This document shows, piece by piece, positions 15,787 to 23,761 of a stretch of 34,077 bases of DNA (its first letter is position 1; each line of letters starts with the position of its first letter). The notes under the pieces were generated by a model. It was not told where the DNA came from, made no database searches, and saw only the letters and a list, made by a program, of their open reading frames with translations. The stretch comes from JBGTLW01 sp041743835. GTDB taxonomy: Bacteria; Planctomycetota; Phycisphaerae; Phycisphaerales; Phycisphaeraceae. The translations under genes were made by a program, and so were the position numbers. The stretch covers positions 1 through 34,077 of the forward strand of contig JBGTLW010000316.1 of NCBI GenBank assembly GCA_041743835.1. The letters run 5' to 3'.

Positions 15787-16290
15787 TCACCGGTCGCCGT
15801 GTGGCCCGAAACCCTGCTGCATCCGATCGAGCATCACATCCTGGTGCATGATGGGCAGGAACGTGTTGTAGCTGTCCGGGAAGACCTCCAGGATGAAGCT
15901 CGTGACAAGCCGGGCCACCGTGTCGGTGAGTTGTCCGGCCTGCCAGGGCTTGGCGAGGTAGTGATCGATAGCCGCCTCGTTGATCGCGCGGATCGTGTCG
16001 CCCTGGGTCGCCAACCCGGTGAGCAGCAGCTTACGGGTGTGTGTCAATTCATTGCGTTTGCGGAGCGACGACAGGAAGTCCACGCCGCTGACCCCCGGCA
16101 TCACGTGGTCGCAGATGAGCAGCGCTACCTGTGTCCCGTCACGGGTCAGCTCGGCCAGAACCTCGCCCGCGTCCTCTGCGGAGTCCGCGTCCATCAGCTC
16201 GAAATAATCCGTGAACGCCGACAGGTCTTTGGTCAGGGCGGCGAGCACATCACGCTGGTCATCAATGCAAAGGATCACGGGTTTAGACAT
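15787..16290 (-). CDS. Single-domain response regulator
   Basis: This 167-residue protein is a CheY-like receiver with a short helical tail. The phosphoacceptor is Asp61 in LLICDHVMPGVSG, with the acidic pair Asp10-Asp11 (LCIDDQ), Thr91 (LLLTGL) and Lys114 (YLAKPW). There is no DNA-binding or enzymatic output domain, although the 45-residue C-terminal tail could dimerise or bind a partner. ATG 16290 overlaps the last 8 nt of the histidine kinase gene, so translation is probably coupled and the two are partners. The output probably works through protein contact, perhaps with the kinase or another phosphorelay member. Confidence 0.93.
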   Translation of the reverse strand: MSKPVILCIDDQRDVLAALTKDLSAFTDYFELMDADSAEDAGEVLAELTRDGTQVALLICDHVMPGVSGVDFLSSLRKRNELTHTRKLLLTGLATQGDTIRAINEAAIDHYLAKPWQAGQLTDTVARLVTSFILEVFPDSYNTFLPIMHQDVMLDRMQQGFGPHGDR

Positions 16291-17638
16291 CGAGTACCTC
16301 TCTGGGCAAACGGATGACAAATCGGGCACCGGTCGCGGTGTTCATGGCCTGGACATCGCCCCCCTGCTCACCGACCAGGCGTTGGACAATCGCAAGTCCT
16401 AGGCCCAGGCCGAAGTTCAGGCCCTGCTTCTTCGTCGTGAAGCTCGGCTCGAAGATGCGTGGCAGCACATCATCGGGGATGCCCGGCCCGGTGTCGTCGA
16501 TCGTGACCACCAGATGGCTGGGCGTTGCAAGCGATGTGATGTGGATCGCGGGGCGTCGGCCCGGCGTGCCACGCACGGCCATGGCTTCCAGGCCGTTCTG
16601 GATGATGTTGGTCCACACCTGCACGAGCTTCCCTCGGTTCGCAAGGATCGCGGGCAGTTCGCCGAGGTCGGCCTTGACTTCCACCGATTCAAGCTGGCCA
16701 CGGAGGATCTTCACCGCTGTGCGGAGCGTCTGGTTCACGTCCGTCGGCTCCGGGGCAAGCACTTGACTCGCGCCGAGGTCGCGCATCGAACGCACCACGT
16801 GCTCGGACTGGTCCGCTGCCACTTGCATGTCGTGGATCGTAGCGCCGAGCTCCCAGAGCTGGCAGACCGCGTCGCCGCTGTGTTTGAGGTTGTCGAAGCT
16901 GGCGAGTTGGCCATCGGACAGGCCCGTCTGCGCGATCCTTCGGGCCAGCGCTCCCGGCAGACCTAACCGCTTCTCAAGCTCGGGCGTTCGCTTGCGTACT
17001 TCCGCAGCCGATGCGGTGCGGCCGAGCTTGATCCCCGCATCGAACGCGCGGTGGAGCACCACCTCGTTTTTGTCGATGCGGTGCTGGATGGTCTGAGCGA
17101 TCCACGCGGTGCCACGGACCAGCACCGTCAGCGCGTTGTTCAGCTCGTGCGCCACACCCGCGGCAAGCTGACCCAGGGCCGAGACACGCTCCAACTGGTC
17201 CACGCGCTCGCGGGTCTGGCGTTCAAGCTCGGCCATCTCCAGCGCCGCACGCTGCCGCCGCAGCAACTCTTGCAGCACGATCGGCATGAGCAGCCGTTCG
17301 AGTGAGGGCTCGCCGGGCGCGATGGGCATGTGACGCTCGATGTAGCCCAGTTCCGTCGGCTCGATCGCGCGCACCGTCTGCGTGGCGAGCCCGTCCACCC
17401 CGAAAAAGCTGGGGACACCCACCAGGTCCCCCGGCCCGGCCCGCATCGCCAACGAACGCTTGCCGTCGGGCTCGACGATCTCGCCGACAACCAGCCCGCT
17501 GCGGACGCGGTATAGCCGGGTGTTGCGCTCCCCCTGCCGCATGAGTACCTGGCTCACGAGCAAGCGCGTGGTCCGGCTCGGCTCGGCAAAGTGCCGGTCG
17601 ATCACAGTTTCCAGAGAGGTTCGGTGTTGGGTCAGCAT
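16283..17638 (-). CDS. Histidine kinase with N-terminal cyclic-nucleotide-binding-like domain
   Basis: About 451 residues. Residues 20-110 look like a cNMP-binding (CRP-type) beta barrel: LLVSQVLMRQGERNTRLYRVRSG...GDLVGVPSFFG. A helix leads to the dimerisation domain with His164 in LAAGVAHELNNALT, the phosphorylation site. The ATPase domain has WTNIIQNGLEAM (N box), DDTGPGIP (G1) and GLGLGLAI (G2). There is no transmembrane segment, so it senses an intracellular signal. The arginine expected in a true cAMP phosphate cassette is not obvious, so the ligand is unknown. ATG 17638 is preferred; a TTG at 17680 would overlap the transporter stop. It sits between the transporter and the response regulator, in one probable operon. 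Confidence 0.92.
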   Translation of the reverse strand: MLTQHRTSLETVIDRHFAEPSRTTRLLVSQVLMRQGERNTRLYRVRSGLVVGEIVEPDGKRSLAMRAGPGDLVGVPSFFGVDGLATQTVRAIEPTELGYIERHMPIAPGEPSLERLLMPIVLQELLRRQRAALEMAELERQTRERVDQLERVSALGQLAAGVAHELNNALTVLVRGTAWIAQTIQHRIDKNEVVLHRAFDAGIKLGRTASAAEVRKRTPELEKRLGLPGALARRIAQTGLSDGQLASFDNLKHSGDAVCQLWELGATIHDMQVAADQSEHVVRSMRDLGASQVLAPEPTDVNQTLRTAVKILRGQLESVEVKADLGELPAILANRGKLVQVWTNIIQNGLEAMAVRGTPGRRPAIHITSLATPSHLVVTIDDTGPGIPDDVLPRIFEPSFTTKKQGLNFGLGLGLAIVQRLVGEQGGDVQAMNTATGARFVIRLPREVLDV

Positions 17639-17660
17639 CGCTTCGTTGTGCGAAACAGGG

Positions 17661-19103
17661 TCACAGTTCAAAATATCCAAGTAAGTTCAGGACCAGCGCC
17701 ATGACGCCGAGCATCGCCACCCCCAGCACACCAATCGCGGTGCCGGCCTTGGCCATGTCGCTGGTCTTGACCCACCCCGTAGCGTAGGCCATCGCGTTGG
17801 GCGGCGTGCTGATGGGCAGGGCCATCGACAGCGACGCTGTAAACGTCACGACCAGAATCAGCATCATCTGCCCGCCAAGCGGCGCCAGGGACGAGAGCGT
17901 CAGCCCAAGGGCCGCCATGATCGGCAGCACGAGGTTGGCCGCGGCGGTGTTGCTCATGAACGTGGCCATCGCGTAGGTGAGCCCCACCGCGACCGCGACG
18001 ATCAGCAACGCCGGCAGTGTCTCAAACGGGATACTCGCCACCAGCGCCGCACTAAGCCCGGTCTGCTCGAGCGCCAGGCCCAGCGCGAACCCGCCGGCAA
18101 CCAGCCACAGCACATCCCAGCTCAGCGTCTTGAGGTCCTGCGAGGTCATGATGCCTGTGCAGCAGAACACCGCGACCGGGATCAGCGCCACCACCGTGGA
18201 GTTCATGCCGTGGACCGACCCGCCGGTGAGCCAGAGCAGGATCGTCGCGGCGGAGGTGATGTACACGATCCACGCCTTGGGACTCTGCATCCACCGCCCC
18301 TCGAACGAGACAACCAGACGCTTGCTCCGCGGCGGGAAAAGGAAAACAAGCAGCAGCCACGCCAGCACCAGCAGGACGACCACATACGGCACGGCAAAAA
18401 GCATCCACTCGGCGAAGGTGATGAGGGCCTGACCGTCCGCATCACGGAGGTACTTCATGCCCACGGCGTTGGGCGGCGTGCCGATGGGTGTGCCGATGCC
18501 GCCGATGTTCGCGGCAAACGGGATCGCCATCGCAAACCCGATCCGTGAAGGGTCGCCCGCATCGATGCTGCGTAGAACGGGCAGCAGCACGGCGAGCATC
18601 ATCGCGGTGGTTGCGGTGTTGCTCATGAACATCGAGAAGATGGCCGTGACCACCATCATGCCGAGCATGACAAGCGAAGTGCGCGTGCCGAAGGGTTTCA
18701 GCAGCACGCGGCCGAGGTTGGTGTCCATGCGGTACTTTGTTGCAGCCGCACCGAGGAAGAACCCGCCCAGAAAGAGCATGATGATCGGGTCCGCCATCGT
18801 CGCCATGATGGCCTTGTGATCCAGCAGCGTGCCGAAGTCCGCGGCCGGCTCGGCTGACGGCATCAGCCAGATCAGGCTCTTGTCTGAGATGACCATGAGC
18901 TCAAGGACGATGACCAGCATGGACGTGGCGAAGATCGGGATGGGTTCGAGCACCCACATGCCCAGCGCCAGCGCGAAGATCGCCATGACGCGGTGCTGGG
19001 TGATGGTCAGGCCCTGGATGGGGATCAGTTCCCGCGGGATCAGCAGCACGATCAGCGGGAGGGCCAAAGCGATGCATAACTTGAGGAGCTTGGCGCGGTT
19101 CAT
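17661..19103 (-). CDS. DASS (SLC13) family sodium/anion symporter
   Basis: This 480-residue membrane protein has about 11-12 hydrophobic helices. It carries the two SNT motifs of the family, MSNTATTAMML and MSNTAAANLVLP, each paired with a proline-rich loop (IGTPIGTPPNAVG and PISTPPNAMAYATG). These bind sodium and carboxylate in the DASS fold, which imports succinate, malate, citrate or sulfate. The substrate cannot be told from sequence by eye, but the TPPNA loops favour dicarboxylates. It is the first gene of a set followed at once by a kinase and a response regulator, so uptake may be tied to signalling. ATG 19103 is a clean start. Confidence 0.92.
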   Translation of the reverse strand: MNRAKLLKLCIALALPLIVLLIPRELIPIQGLTITQHRVMAIFALALGMWVLEPIPIFATSMLVIVLELMVISDKSLIWLMPSAEPAADFGTLLDHKAIMATMADPIIMLFLGGFFLGAAATKYRMDTNLGRVLLKPFGTRTSLVMLGMMVVTAIFSMFMSNTATTAMMLAVLLPVLRSIDAGDPSRIGFAMAIPFAANIGGIGTPIGTPPNAVGMKYLRDADGQALITFAEWMLFAVPYVVVLLVLAWLLLVFLFPPRSKRLVVSFEGRWMQSPKAWIVYITSAATILLWLTGGSVHGMNSTVVALIPVAVFCCTGIMTSQDLKTLSWDVLWLVAGGFALGLALEQTGLSAALVASIPFETLPALLIVAVAVGLTYAMATFMSNTAAANLVLPIMAALGLTLSSLAPLGGQMMLILVVTFTASLSMALPISTPPNAMAYATGWVKTSDMAKAGTAIGVLGVAMLGVMALVLNLLGYFEL

Positions 19104-19247
19104 CGGGTTTCCACCATCGTTTCAGGGGCGTTTACATCGGGCCATGGACCGGCGCACGCGGCGGCGTTCACGGGCCTGATGCGATGACACTAGGGCAAGC
19201 GGCGGAAACTTCAAGCGGTATAAAATTGGTGCGGATGGCGGCGCATG

Positions 19248-19276
19248 AAAAAGACCACGCCGCGGGGCGTGGTCTT
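19248..19276 (-). terminator. Rho-independent terminator after rplL
   Basis: On the minus strand GACCACGCC and GGCGTGGTC form a perfect 9-bp stem with loop CCGC, followed by five U. It lies 25 nt after the rplL stop and closes the ribosomal protein cluster before the transporter gene. No rpoBC follows. Confidence 0.92.
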
Positions 19277-19301
19277 GTGATTCGTGCGGGCTGGGTCGGG
19301 C

Positions 19302-19682
<381 letters not shown>

Positions 19683-19765
19683 AACAATGTCTCCACACAG
19701 TTGTCTTGCCGAGAGGCAACCGAACGCCGGTTGTTTAACCCCGAGGGGCCAGTCGGTAAGGGTTT

Positions 19766-19795
19766 ACAATAGGTTCATTCAATTCAAATAATCAA
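19766..19795 (-). promoter_or_regulatory. Candidate internal promoter for rplL
   Basis: On the minus strand TTGATT, an 18-nt spacer and TATTGT lie in an AT-rich patch of the rplJ-rplL spacer, 84 nt before the rplL start. It would raise L12 supply over L10. It rests on base pattern only. Confidence 0.35.
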
Positions 19796-19796
19796 A

Positions 19797-19826
19797 GCGC
19801 GGGCTTATGCCCGCGGCTAAACGGTG
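19797..19826 (+). repeat. GCTAAACGG palindromic repeat, copy C
   Basis: GCGGGC-TTAT-GCCCGC followed by GGCTAAACGG, the same body as copy A with a different four-base loop. It lies five nucleotides downstream of the rplJ stop, antisense to that gene. Confidence 0.75.
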
Positions 19827-19831
19827 AGTAG

Positions 19832-20383
19832 TCACGCGACCTTGGCGATGGTTTCGCCTTTTTCCAGCTTCTCTTCGATGGTCTTGATGATGGACGCGAG
19901 TTTGCGCCCGGGGCCGAGGATCGAGCCGGCCAGCTTCTTGCCCGGCGTGAGCAGGATCTGGATGACCTGGGCCTTGGCTTCGTCCTTGGTCGGGTACTCC
20001 GAGAGCTTCTTGATCTCGTCGGGGCCGAAGCTGATGCCTTCCATGAAGGCACCCTTGAACTGGAGCTTCTGGATCTTCTTGGCCCAGTCGATCATCTCAC
20101 GTGCGACGGTGACGACCGAGGCGTCTTCGCCGACGGGATAGACCATCGCGTTGGGGCCGTCGAGCAGGTCGCCTAGGCCGGCCAGCCCCGTGCCCTCGAA
20201 GGCCTGCTTGGCCAGCGAGTTCTTGATGATGGTGATCTTGATCTGCTTGCCGGAGAGGTCGGCACGCAGCTCGTTGGTCAGGTTGGACTCGATCCCGCGG
20301 ATGTCCACGAGAACGGCCCCGCTCAGGCCCTCGAACTGCTTCTTGTAGCTTTCGGTAATCAGGTTCTTGACGGGCTTGCTCAT
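19832..20383 (-). CDS. rplJ: 50S ribosomal protein L10 (uL10)
   Basis: This 183-residue protein anchors L12 dimers to the ribosome. It begins MSKPVKNLITESYKKQFEGLSGAVLVDIRGI, continues with the RNA-binding domain (LSGKQIKITIIKNSLAKQAFEGTG) and ends in a helix rich in Lys and Glu (SIIKTIEEKLEKGETIAKVA), the L12-binding spine. ATG 20383 follows a purine-rich GAAAGGG; the frame is open 15 residues further but that stretch is not conserved. Only 54 nt separate it from rplA, too short for a complete L10 leader of the E. coli type unless it extends into rplA. Confidence 0.97.
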   Translation of the reverse strand: MSKPVKNLITESYKKQFEGLSGAVLVDIRGIESNLTNELRADLSGKQIKITIIKNSLAKQAFEGTGLAGLGDLLDGPNAMVYPVGEDASVVTVAREMIDWAKKIQKLQFKGAFMEGISFGPDEIKKLSEYPTKDEAKAQVIQILLTPGKKLAGSILGPGRKLASIIKTIEEKLEKGETIAKVA

Positions 20384-20404
20384 GATGGTGCCCTTTCGGG
20401 GTAA

Positions 20405-20434
20405 CGCGGGCTGACGCCCGCCGGTCAACGGTTG
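20405..20434 (+). repeat. Degenerate relative of the palindromic repeat, copy D
   Basis: GCGGGC-TGAC-GCCCGC is a perfect hairpin, but the following CGGTCAACGGTT only loosely matches GGCTAAACGG. It occupies most of the rplA-rplJ spacer. It may be an old repeat copy or a regulatory hairpin for rplJ. Confidence 0.45.
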
Positions 20435-20437
20435 GGG

Positions 20438-21115
20438 TTACTCGGCGATCAGCACGCTGGGGGTCATCGTGCCGGAGATGGCGATCTTCTTGATGTACTG
20501 ACCCTTCGCGGTCGAGGGCTTACGCTTTTGGATGTGCTCGATGAACGCGGTGACGTTGTCCACCAGCTTGTCCTGATCGAAGCTGAACTTACCGATCGCG
20601 GCGGCGATGTTCCCGAACTTGTCGTTGCGGAACTCCACCTTACCCGCGGCAAACTCCGCGACCGCCTGCACCGCCTGCGCCGTCACCGTGCCGGCCTTGG
20701 GCGAGGGCATCAGGCCCTTGGGGCCAAGCGTCCGGCCGAGCTTGGAGATCACACGCATCATCTGAGGCTCGGCGATCGCGACGTCGAACTCCATCCAGCC
20801 GTCCTCGATCTTCTTCACCAACTCATCGCCACCGGCCTCGATCGCGCCCGCAGCCTTCGCATCAGCGACCTTGTCACTGGGCACGAAAGCGATCACGCGC
20901 TTCGTCTTGCCAATGCCGTGCGGCAGCGACAACGCCCCGCGGATCTGCTGGTCGGCCTGCTTGTCGTCGATGCCCAGATGCACCACGATGTCGACCGACT
21001 GGTCGAACTTCGTGGCCTTGTACGTCTTGAGCTTGGCGACCGCATCCTTGAGCGGGATGGGGGTGTCGCTGTGCATCTTCGCGTCATTGCGGTAACGCTT
21101 GCCTTGTCGGGCCAT
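20438..21115 (-). CDS. rplA: 50S ribosomal protein L1 (uL1)
   Basis: This 225-residue protein forms the mobile L1 stalk at the ribosomal E site. It shows KFDQSVDIVVHLGIDDKQADQQIRGALSLPHGIGK, then LGPKGLMPSPKAGTVT, and VEFRNDKFGNIAAAIGK, all standard L1 motifs. Length is normal at about 225-235. In many bacteria L1 represses its own operon by binding the rplK-rplA mRNA; I cannot identify that site here with confidence. It lies 130 nt after rplK, a long spacer for an L11-L1 pair, and the spacer holds two GC-rich hairpins. The start is ATG 21115. Confidence 0.98.
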   Translation of the reverse strand: MARQGKRYRNDAKMHSDTPIPLKDAVAKLKTYKATKFDQSVDIVVHLGIDDKQADQQIRGALSLPHGIGKTKRVIAFVPSDKVADAKAAGAIEAGGDELVKKIEDGWMEFDVAIAEPQMMRVISKLGRTLGPKGLMPSPKAGTVTAQAVQAVAEFAAGKVEFRNDKFGNIAAAIGKFSFDQDKLVDNVTAFIEHIQKRKPSTAKGQYIKKIAISGTMTPSVLIAE

Positions 21116-21134
21116 GGTCGGTTCCTTTCGACGT

Positions 21135-21155
21135 GCCGCGGGCCATGCCCGTGGC
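21135..21155. repeat. GC-rich hairpin in the rplK-rplA spacer (1)
   Basis: GCCGCGGGC-CAT-GCCCGTGGC forms a 9-bp stem with one G-T pair. It lies 20 nt upstream of the rplA start. It has no T tract. It could be an L1-responsive element or a decayed repeat copy. Confidence 0.5.
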
Positions 21156-21215
21156 GATCATCTCCCGCGATTCATGGCTCGCGGTAAGCCTTGTAGCTGA
21201 TATCCCATCACGACG

Positions 21216-21238
21216 GCTGGCGGGTCCAAGCCCGCAGC
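21216..21238. repeat. GC-rich hairpin in the rplK-rplA spacer (2)
   Basis: GCTG-G-CGGGT, loop CCAA, GCCCG-CAGC forms a 9-bp stem with one bulged base. It lies 8 nt after the rplK stop. The core resembles the GCGGGC/GCCCGC hairpin of the dispersed repeats, but the TAAACGG end is absent. Confidence 0.5.
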
Positions 21239-21245
21239 ACAAAAT

Positions 21246-21674
21246 CTAGTCAACGACTTCAATGCCCATCGACCGGGCGGTGCCGGCGAGGGTACGGGCC
21301 ATCGCCTCGGGGCTGTGGCCGGTAAGCTCCTTGCCCTTCTCTTCGACGATCTCGAGGAGTTGGGCCTGGGTGATCTTGCCGATCTTGTCCTTGTTGGGGA
21401 CGCCCGAGCCCTTCTCGACGCCGGCCTTGTCCTTGATGAGGACAGCCGCGGGCGGGCTCTTGAGCTCGAACTCGAAGCTGCGGTCCTTGTAAACCGTGAT
21501 GACGCAGCCGACGACCTTGCCGTTGAGGTGCGCGGAGGCCGCGTTAAACTGCTGGATGAATTGGCCGGGGTTCACACCGTTCTGGCCGAGAGCCGGGCCA
21601 ATCGGCGGCGCCGGGGTGGCTTTTCCGCCCGGTGCCTGAATCTTGAAGACGGACGTAATCTCTTTCTTGGCCAC
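21246..21674 (-). CDS. rplK: 50S ribosomal protein L11 (uL11)
   Basis: This 142-residue protein binds the GTPase-associated centre of 23S rRNA. It shows FKIQAPGGKATPAPPIGPALGQNGVNPGQFIQQFNAA, the classic proline-rich segment, then KSPPAAVLIKDKAGVEKGSGVPNKDKIGKIT and a C-terminal MARTLAGTARSMGIEV. The start codon is GTG at 21674, fixed by a strong AGGAGG 7 nt upstream and by the conserved MAKKE start. It is the first ribosomal gene of the cluster, 113 nt downstream of tRNA-Phe on the same strand. The usual secE and nusG are not upstream. Confidence 0.98.
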   Translation of the reverse strand: MAKKEITSVFKIQAPGGKATPAPPIGPALGQNGVNPGQFIQQFNAASAHLNGKVVGCVITVYKDRSFEFELKSPPAAVLIKDKAGVEKGSGVPNKDKIGKITQAQLLEIVEEKGKELTGHSPEAMARTLAGTARSMGIEVVD

Positions 21675-21744
21675 GGTGGGCCTCCTTTCGATGTTGCCTT
21701 GAAGACGGGGCCTTGGATTTGGCTCTGGCTTTGGGGCGTATCTT

Positions 21745-21766
21745 CCACGATTAAACCGGCTCGTGG
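21745..21766. other. Inverted repeat in the rplK leader
   Basis: CCACGA, a ten-base gap and TCGTGG make a 6-bp stem about 70 nt before the rplK start. It could be an operator or part of an autoregulatory leader. The evidence is symmetry only. Confidence 0.3.
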
Positions 21767-21787
21767 TAGGCCGGGATCAGTTGTCAA

Positions 21788-21860
21788 TGGCCAGGACTGG
21801 ATTTGAACCAGCGACACCGGCATTTTCAATGCCGTGCTCTACCAACTGAGCTACCTGGCC
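21788..21860 (-). tRNA. tRNA-Phe (anticodon GAA)
   Basis: 73 nt. Acceptor GGCCAGG pairs with CCTGGCC, D arm TAGCTCAGTTGGTAGAGC, anticodon stem CGGCA/TGCCG with TTGAAAA in the loop (anticodon GAA), and T arm GCTGG-TTCAAAT-CCAGT. The discriminator is A. CCA is not encoded. It precedes rplK on the same strand with no terminator seen between them, so read-through is possible. Confidence 0.96.
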
Positions 21861-22086
21861 CAGCGCCTGTCTAGCACAAGGCACAGCCCCGCGCTTAGGC
21901 GAGCCGGATAAGGTAACCAGACCGCAAACAAAATGCAAAACCGAGCGTCAAGCCGAGCTGGGGGGTGGGGGGGGTGGAGCGTAGCACCGGCCGCCGCCCG
22001 GACTCATCGCCAGCGGACTTCAAGCCCCGCCTGGCACGATCGCCCACAGGCCGATAGCGGTGTCCTTGACCCGTTACACTACCCCC

Positions 22087-23445
22087 ATGCGAGATTTCCA
22101 CACCGAGCCGGCCCGTGAGACACCGATTGTGGACAGCGTGGACGTCGTCGTGGCCGGGGCTGGGCCGGCCGGGGTGGCGGCGGCGGTGGCGGCGGCGAGG
22201 CAGGGCGCGTCGGTTCGGCTGATCGAGAGCCACGGCCAACTCGGCGGGGTGTGGACCACCGGGCTGCTGAGTTGGGTCCTCGATGCCGGGGGTAAAGGCG
22301 GGGTCATGGCGGACATCCTCGCCCGGCTTGACGCTCATCACGGCCGACGCAAACAGGGCGGCGGCGGGATCGCCTACGACATCGAGCAGATGAAACGCGT
22401 GCTCGAAGAGGCCTGCGTGGAAGCTGGTGTGAGCCTGCGTTTGCACACGCGTGTCGTCGCCGCCGCGCGGGATGCGAGCAACCGCCTGGCCGTGTGCCTC
22501 ACCGAGAGCAAGTCCGGCCGCGAAGCGTTTGCAGCGAAGGTCTTCATCGACGCCACGGGGGACGGCGACCTCGCCGCTCAGGCGGGCTGCGGTTTCGACC
22601 TCGGCCGCCCCGCCACCGGCCCTGGCAGCACCGGAACCGAGAGCGCAGGCCAGTGCCAGCCTATGACCCTCATGTGCCTGATCACCGGCATCGACCATGC
22701 CGCGACCGCCGAGTTCCACGACCGCACCGATCGGCCATGGTCCGCCCCGAAAGATGCGCTCTATGCCGAGTTCCAACGCGCGGGCGTTGAGCCCAGTTAC
22801 GGCAAGCCCACTATCTTCTACATCCGAGACGGGTTGTACGCGTGGATGATCAACCACGAGTACGGCCCATCCGCCCTCGACGCTCAACAGATCACCGACG
22901 CCACCATTCGCGCCAGAGCCGAGTTGCACCGCAACATCGACGCGCTGCGTGGCCTCGGCGGTGTGTGGAAGGACATCCGCATCATCGCCACCGGGGCGCA
23001 GATCGGCGTGCGCGAGGCTCGACGCATCCGCGGCCGATACACCGTCACACTCGGCGACATGCTCGCGGGTGCTCGCTTCGACGATGCAGTCTGTCGTGTG
23101 ACCTTCGGCATTGATGTGCACGCGACAGGCGGCAAGGTGGCGGGCAACACCGGCATCGAGAACTCCGAGGGCAAGGGCAAGACCCAGCCTTACGATGTCC
23201 CCTACCGCTCACTGCTTGCCGCGGATGTGGATGGGCTTCTGCTGGCGGGTCGGTGCATCTCCGGCGACTTTCTGGCGCACTCGAGCTACCGCGTGACGGG
23301 CAACTCGGTGGCGATGGGCGAGGCCGCGGGCGTCGCCGCAGCGGTGGCGGCCCGGAAGGGTGTCCCGCCTCAAGCGCTGGATTTTGCTGCGGACATCAAG
23401 CCCCTGCTGCCCCCGATTGAGCCCGCAGCATTGAAGACGACATGA
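22087..23445 (+). CDS. FAD-dependent oxidoreductase (FAD_oxidored type)
   Basis: This 452-residue protein has an N-terminal dinucleotide fold: DVVVAGAGPAGVAAAVAAARQGASVRLIE, with GAGPAG at 24-29. Next come GQLGGVWTTGLLSW and FIDATGDGDLAAQAG, a pair of signatures of the PF12831 family common in planctomycetes. The C-terminal part closes the FAD site with DGLLLAGRCISGDFLAHSSYRVTGNSVAMGEAAGVAAAVA. The substrate is unknown; relatives sit near carbohydrate catabolism genes, and a Gfo/Idh/MocA dehydrogenase follows here. There is no signal peptide. ATG 22087 is chosen because the upstream frame does not match the family. Confidence 0.88.
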   Translation: MRDFHTEPARETPIVDSVDVVVAGAGPAGVAAAVAAARQGASVRLIESHGQLGGVWTTGLLSWVLDAGGKGGVMADILARLDAHHGRRKQGGGGIAYDIEQMKRVLEEACVEAGVSLRLHTRVVAAARDASNRLAVCLTESKSGREAFAAKVFIDATGDGDLAAQAGCGFDLGRPATGPGSTGTESAGQCQPMTLMCLITGIDHAATAEFHDRTDRPWSAPKDALYAEFQRAGVEPSYGKPTIFYIRDGLYAWMINHEYGPSALDAQQITDATIRARAELHRNIDALRGLGGVWKDIRIIATGAQIGVREARRIRGRYTVTLGDMLAGARFDDAVCRVTFGIDVHATGGKVAGNTGIENSEGKGKTQPYDVPYRSLLAADVDGLLLAGRCISGDFLAHSSYRVTGNSVAMGEAAGVAAAVAARKGVPPQALDFAADIKPLLPPIEPAALKTT

Positions 23446-23761
23446 TGCAGCGTTGATGCCCTACATGCCTTTTACTTTCGGGAACCCGGCGGACCAAAGC
23501 AGTTCCACAACTCGCCCCACTCATCAGTGCGAGACAGCCGACACGCAGACGTAGAGATGATGGCTGAGCAGCCGGGTGGAGCCAGAATCCATTCGACGAC
23601 ATCAAAGTACGTGATACTCGGCATCGGCTTCGGTTGACGCTAAACTACCTCCCAAGTGCAGCCTGCGAAGCCAAAGGTAGGCCGCGCAGCCCATCGAACC
23701 CCACGCACGTGAGTGGTGGGTAAAGTCGCAGTCACTACAACCAGAACCATGGAGTTTTAAC
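23446..23761. other. Intergenic spacer, no gene recognised
   Basis: 316 bp between the FAD oxidoreductase and the GTG start at 23762. It has a small bulged hairpin at 23700-23720 (CCCACGCAC/GTGGTGGG). Open frames on the minus strand cross it but have no ribosome-binding site or recognised domain. It may hold promoter signals for the next gene. Confidence 0.5.
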
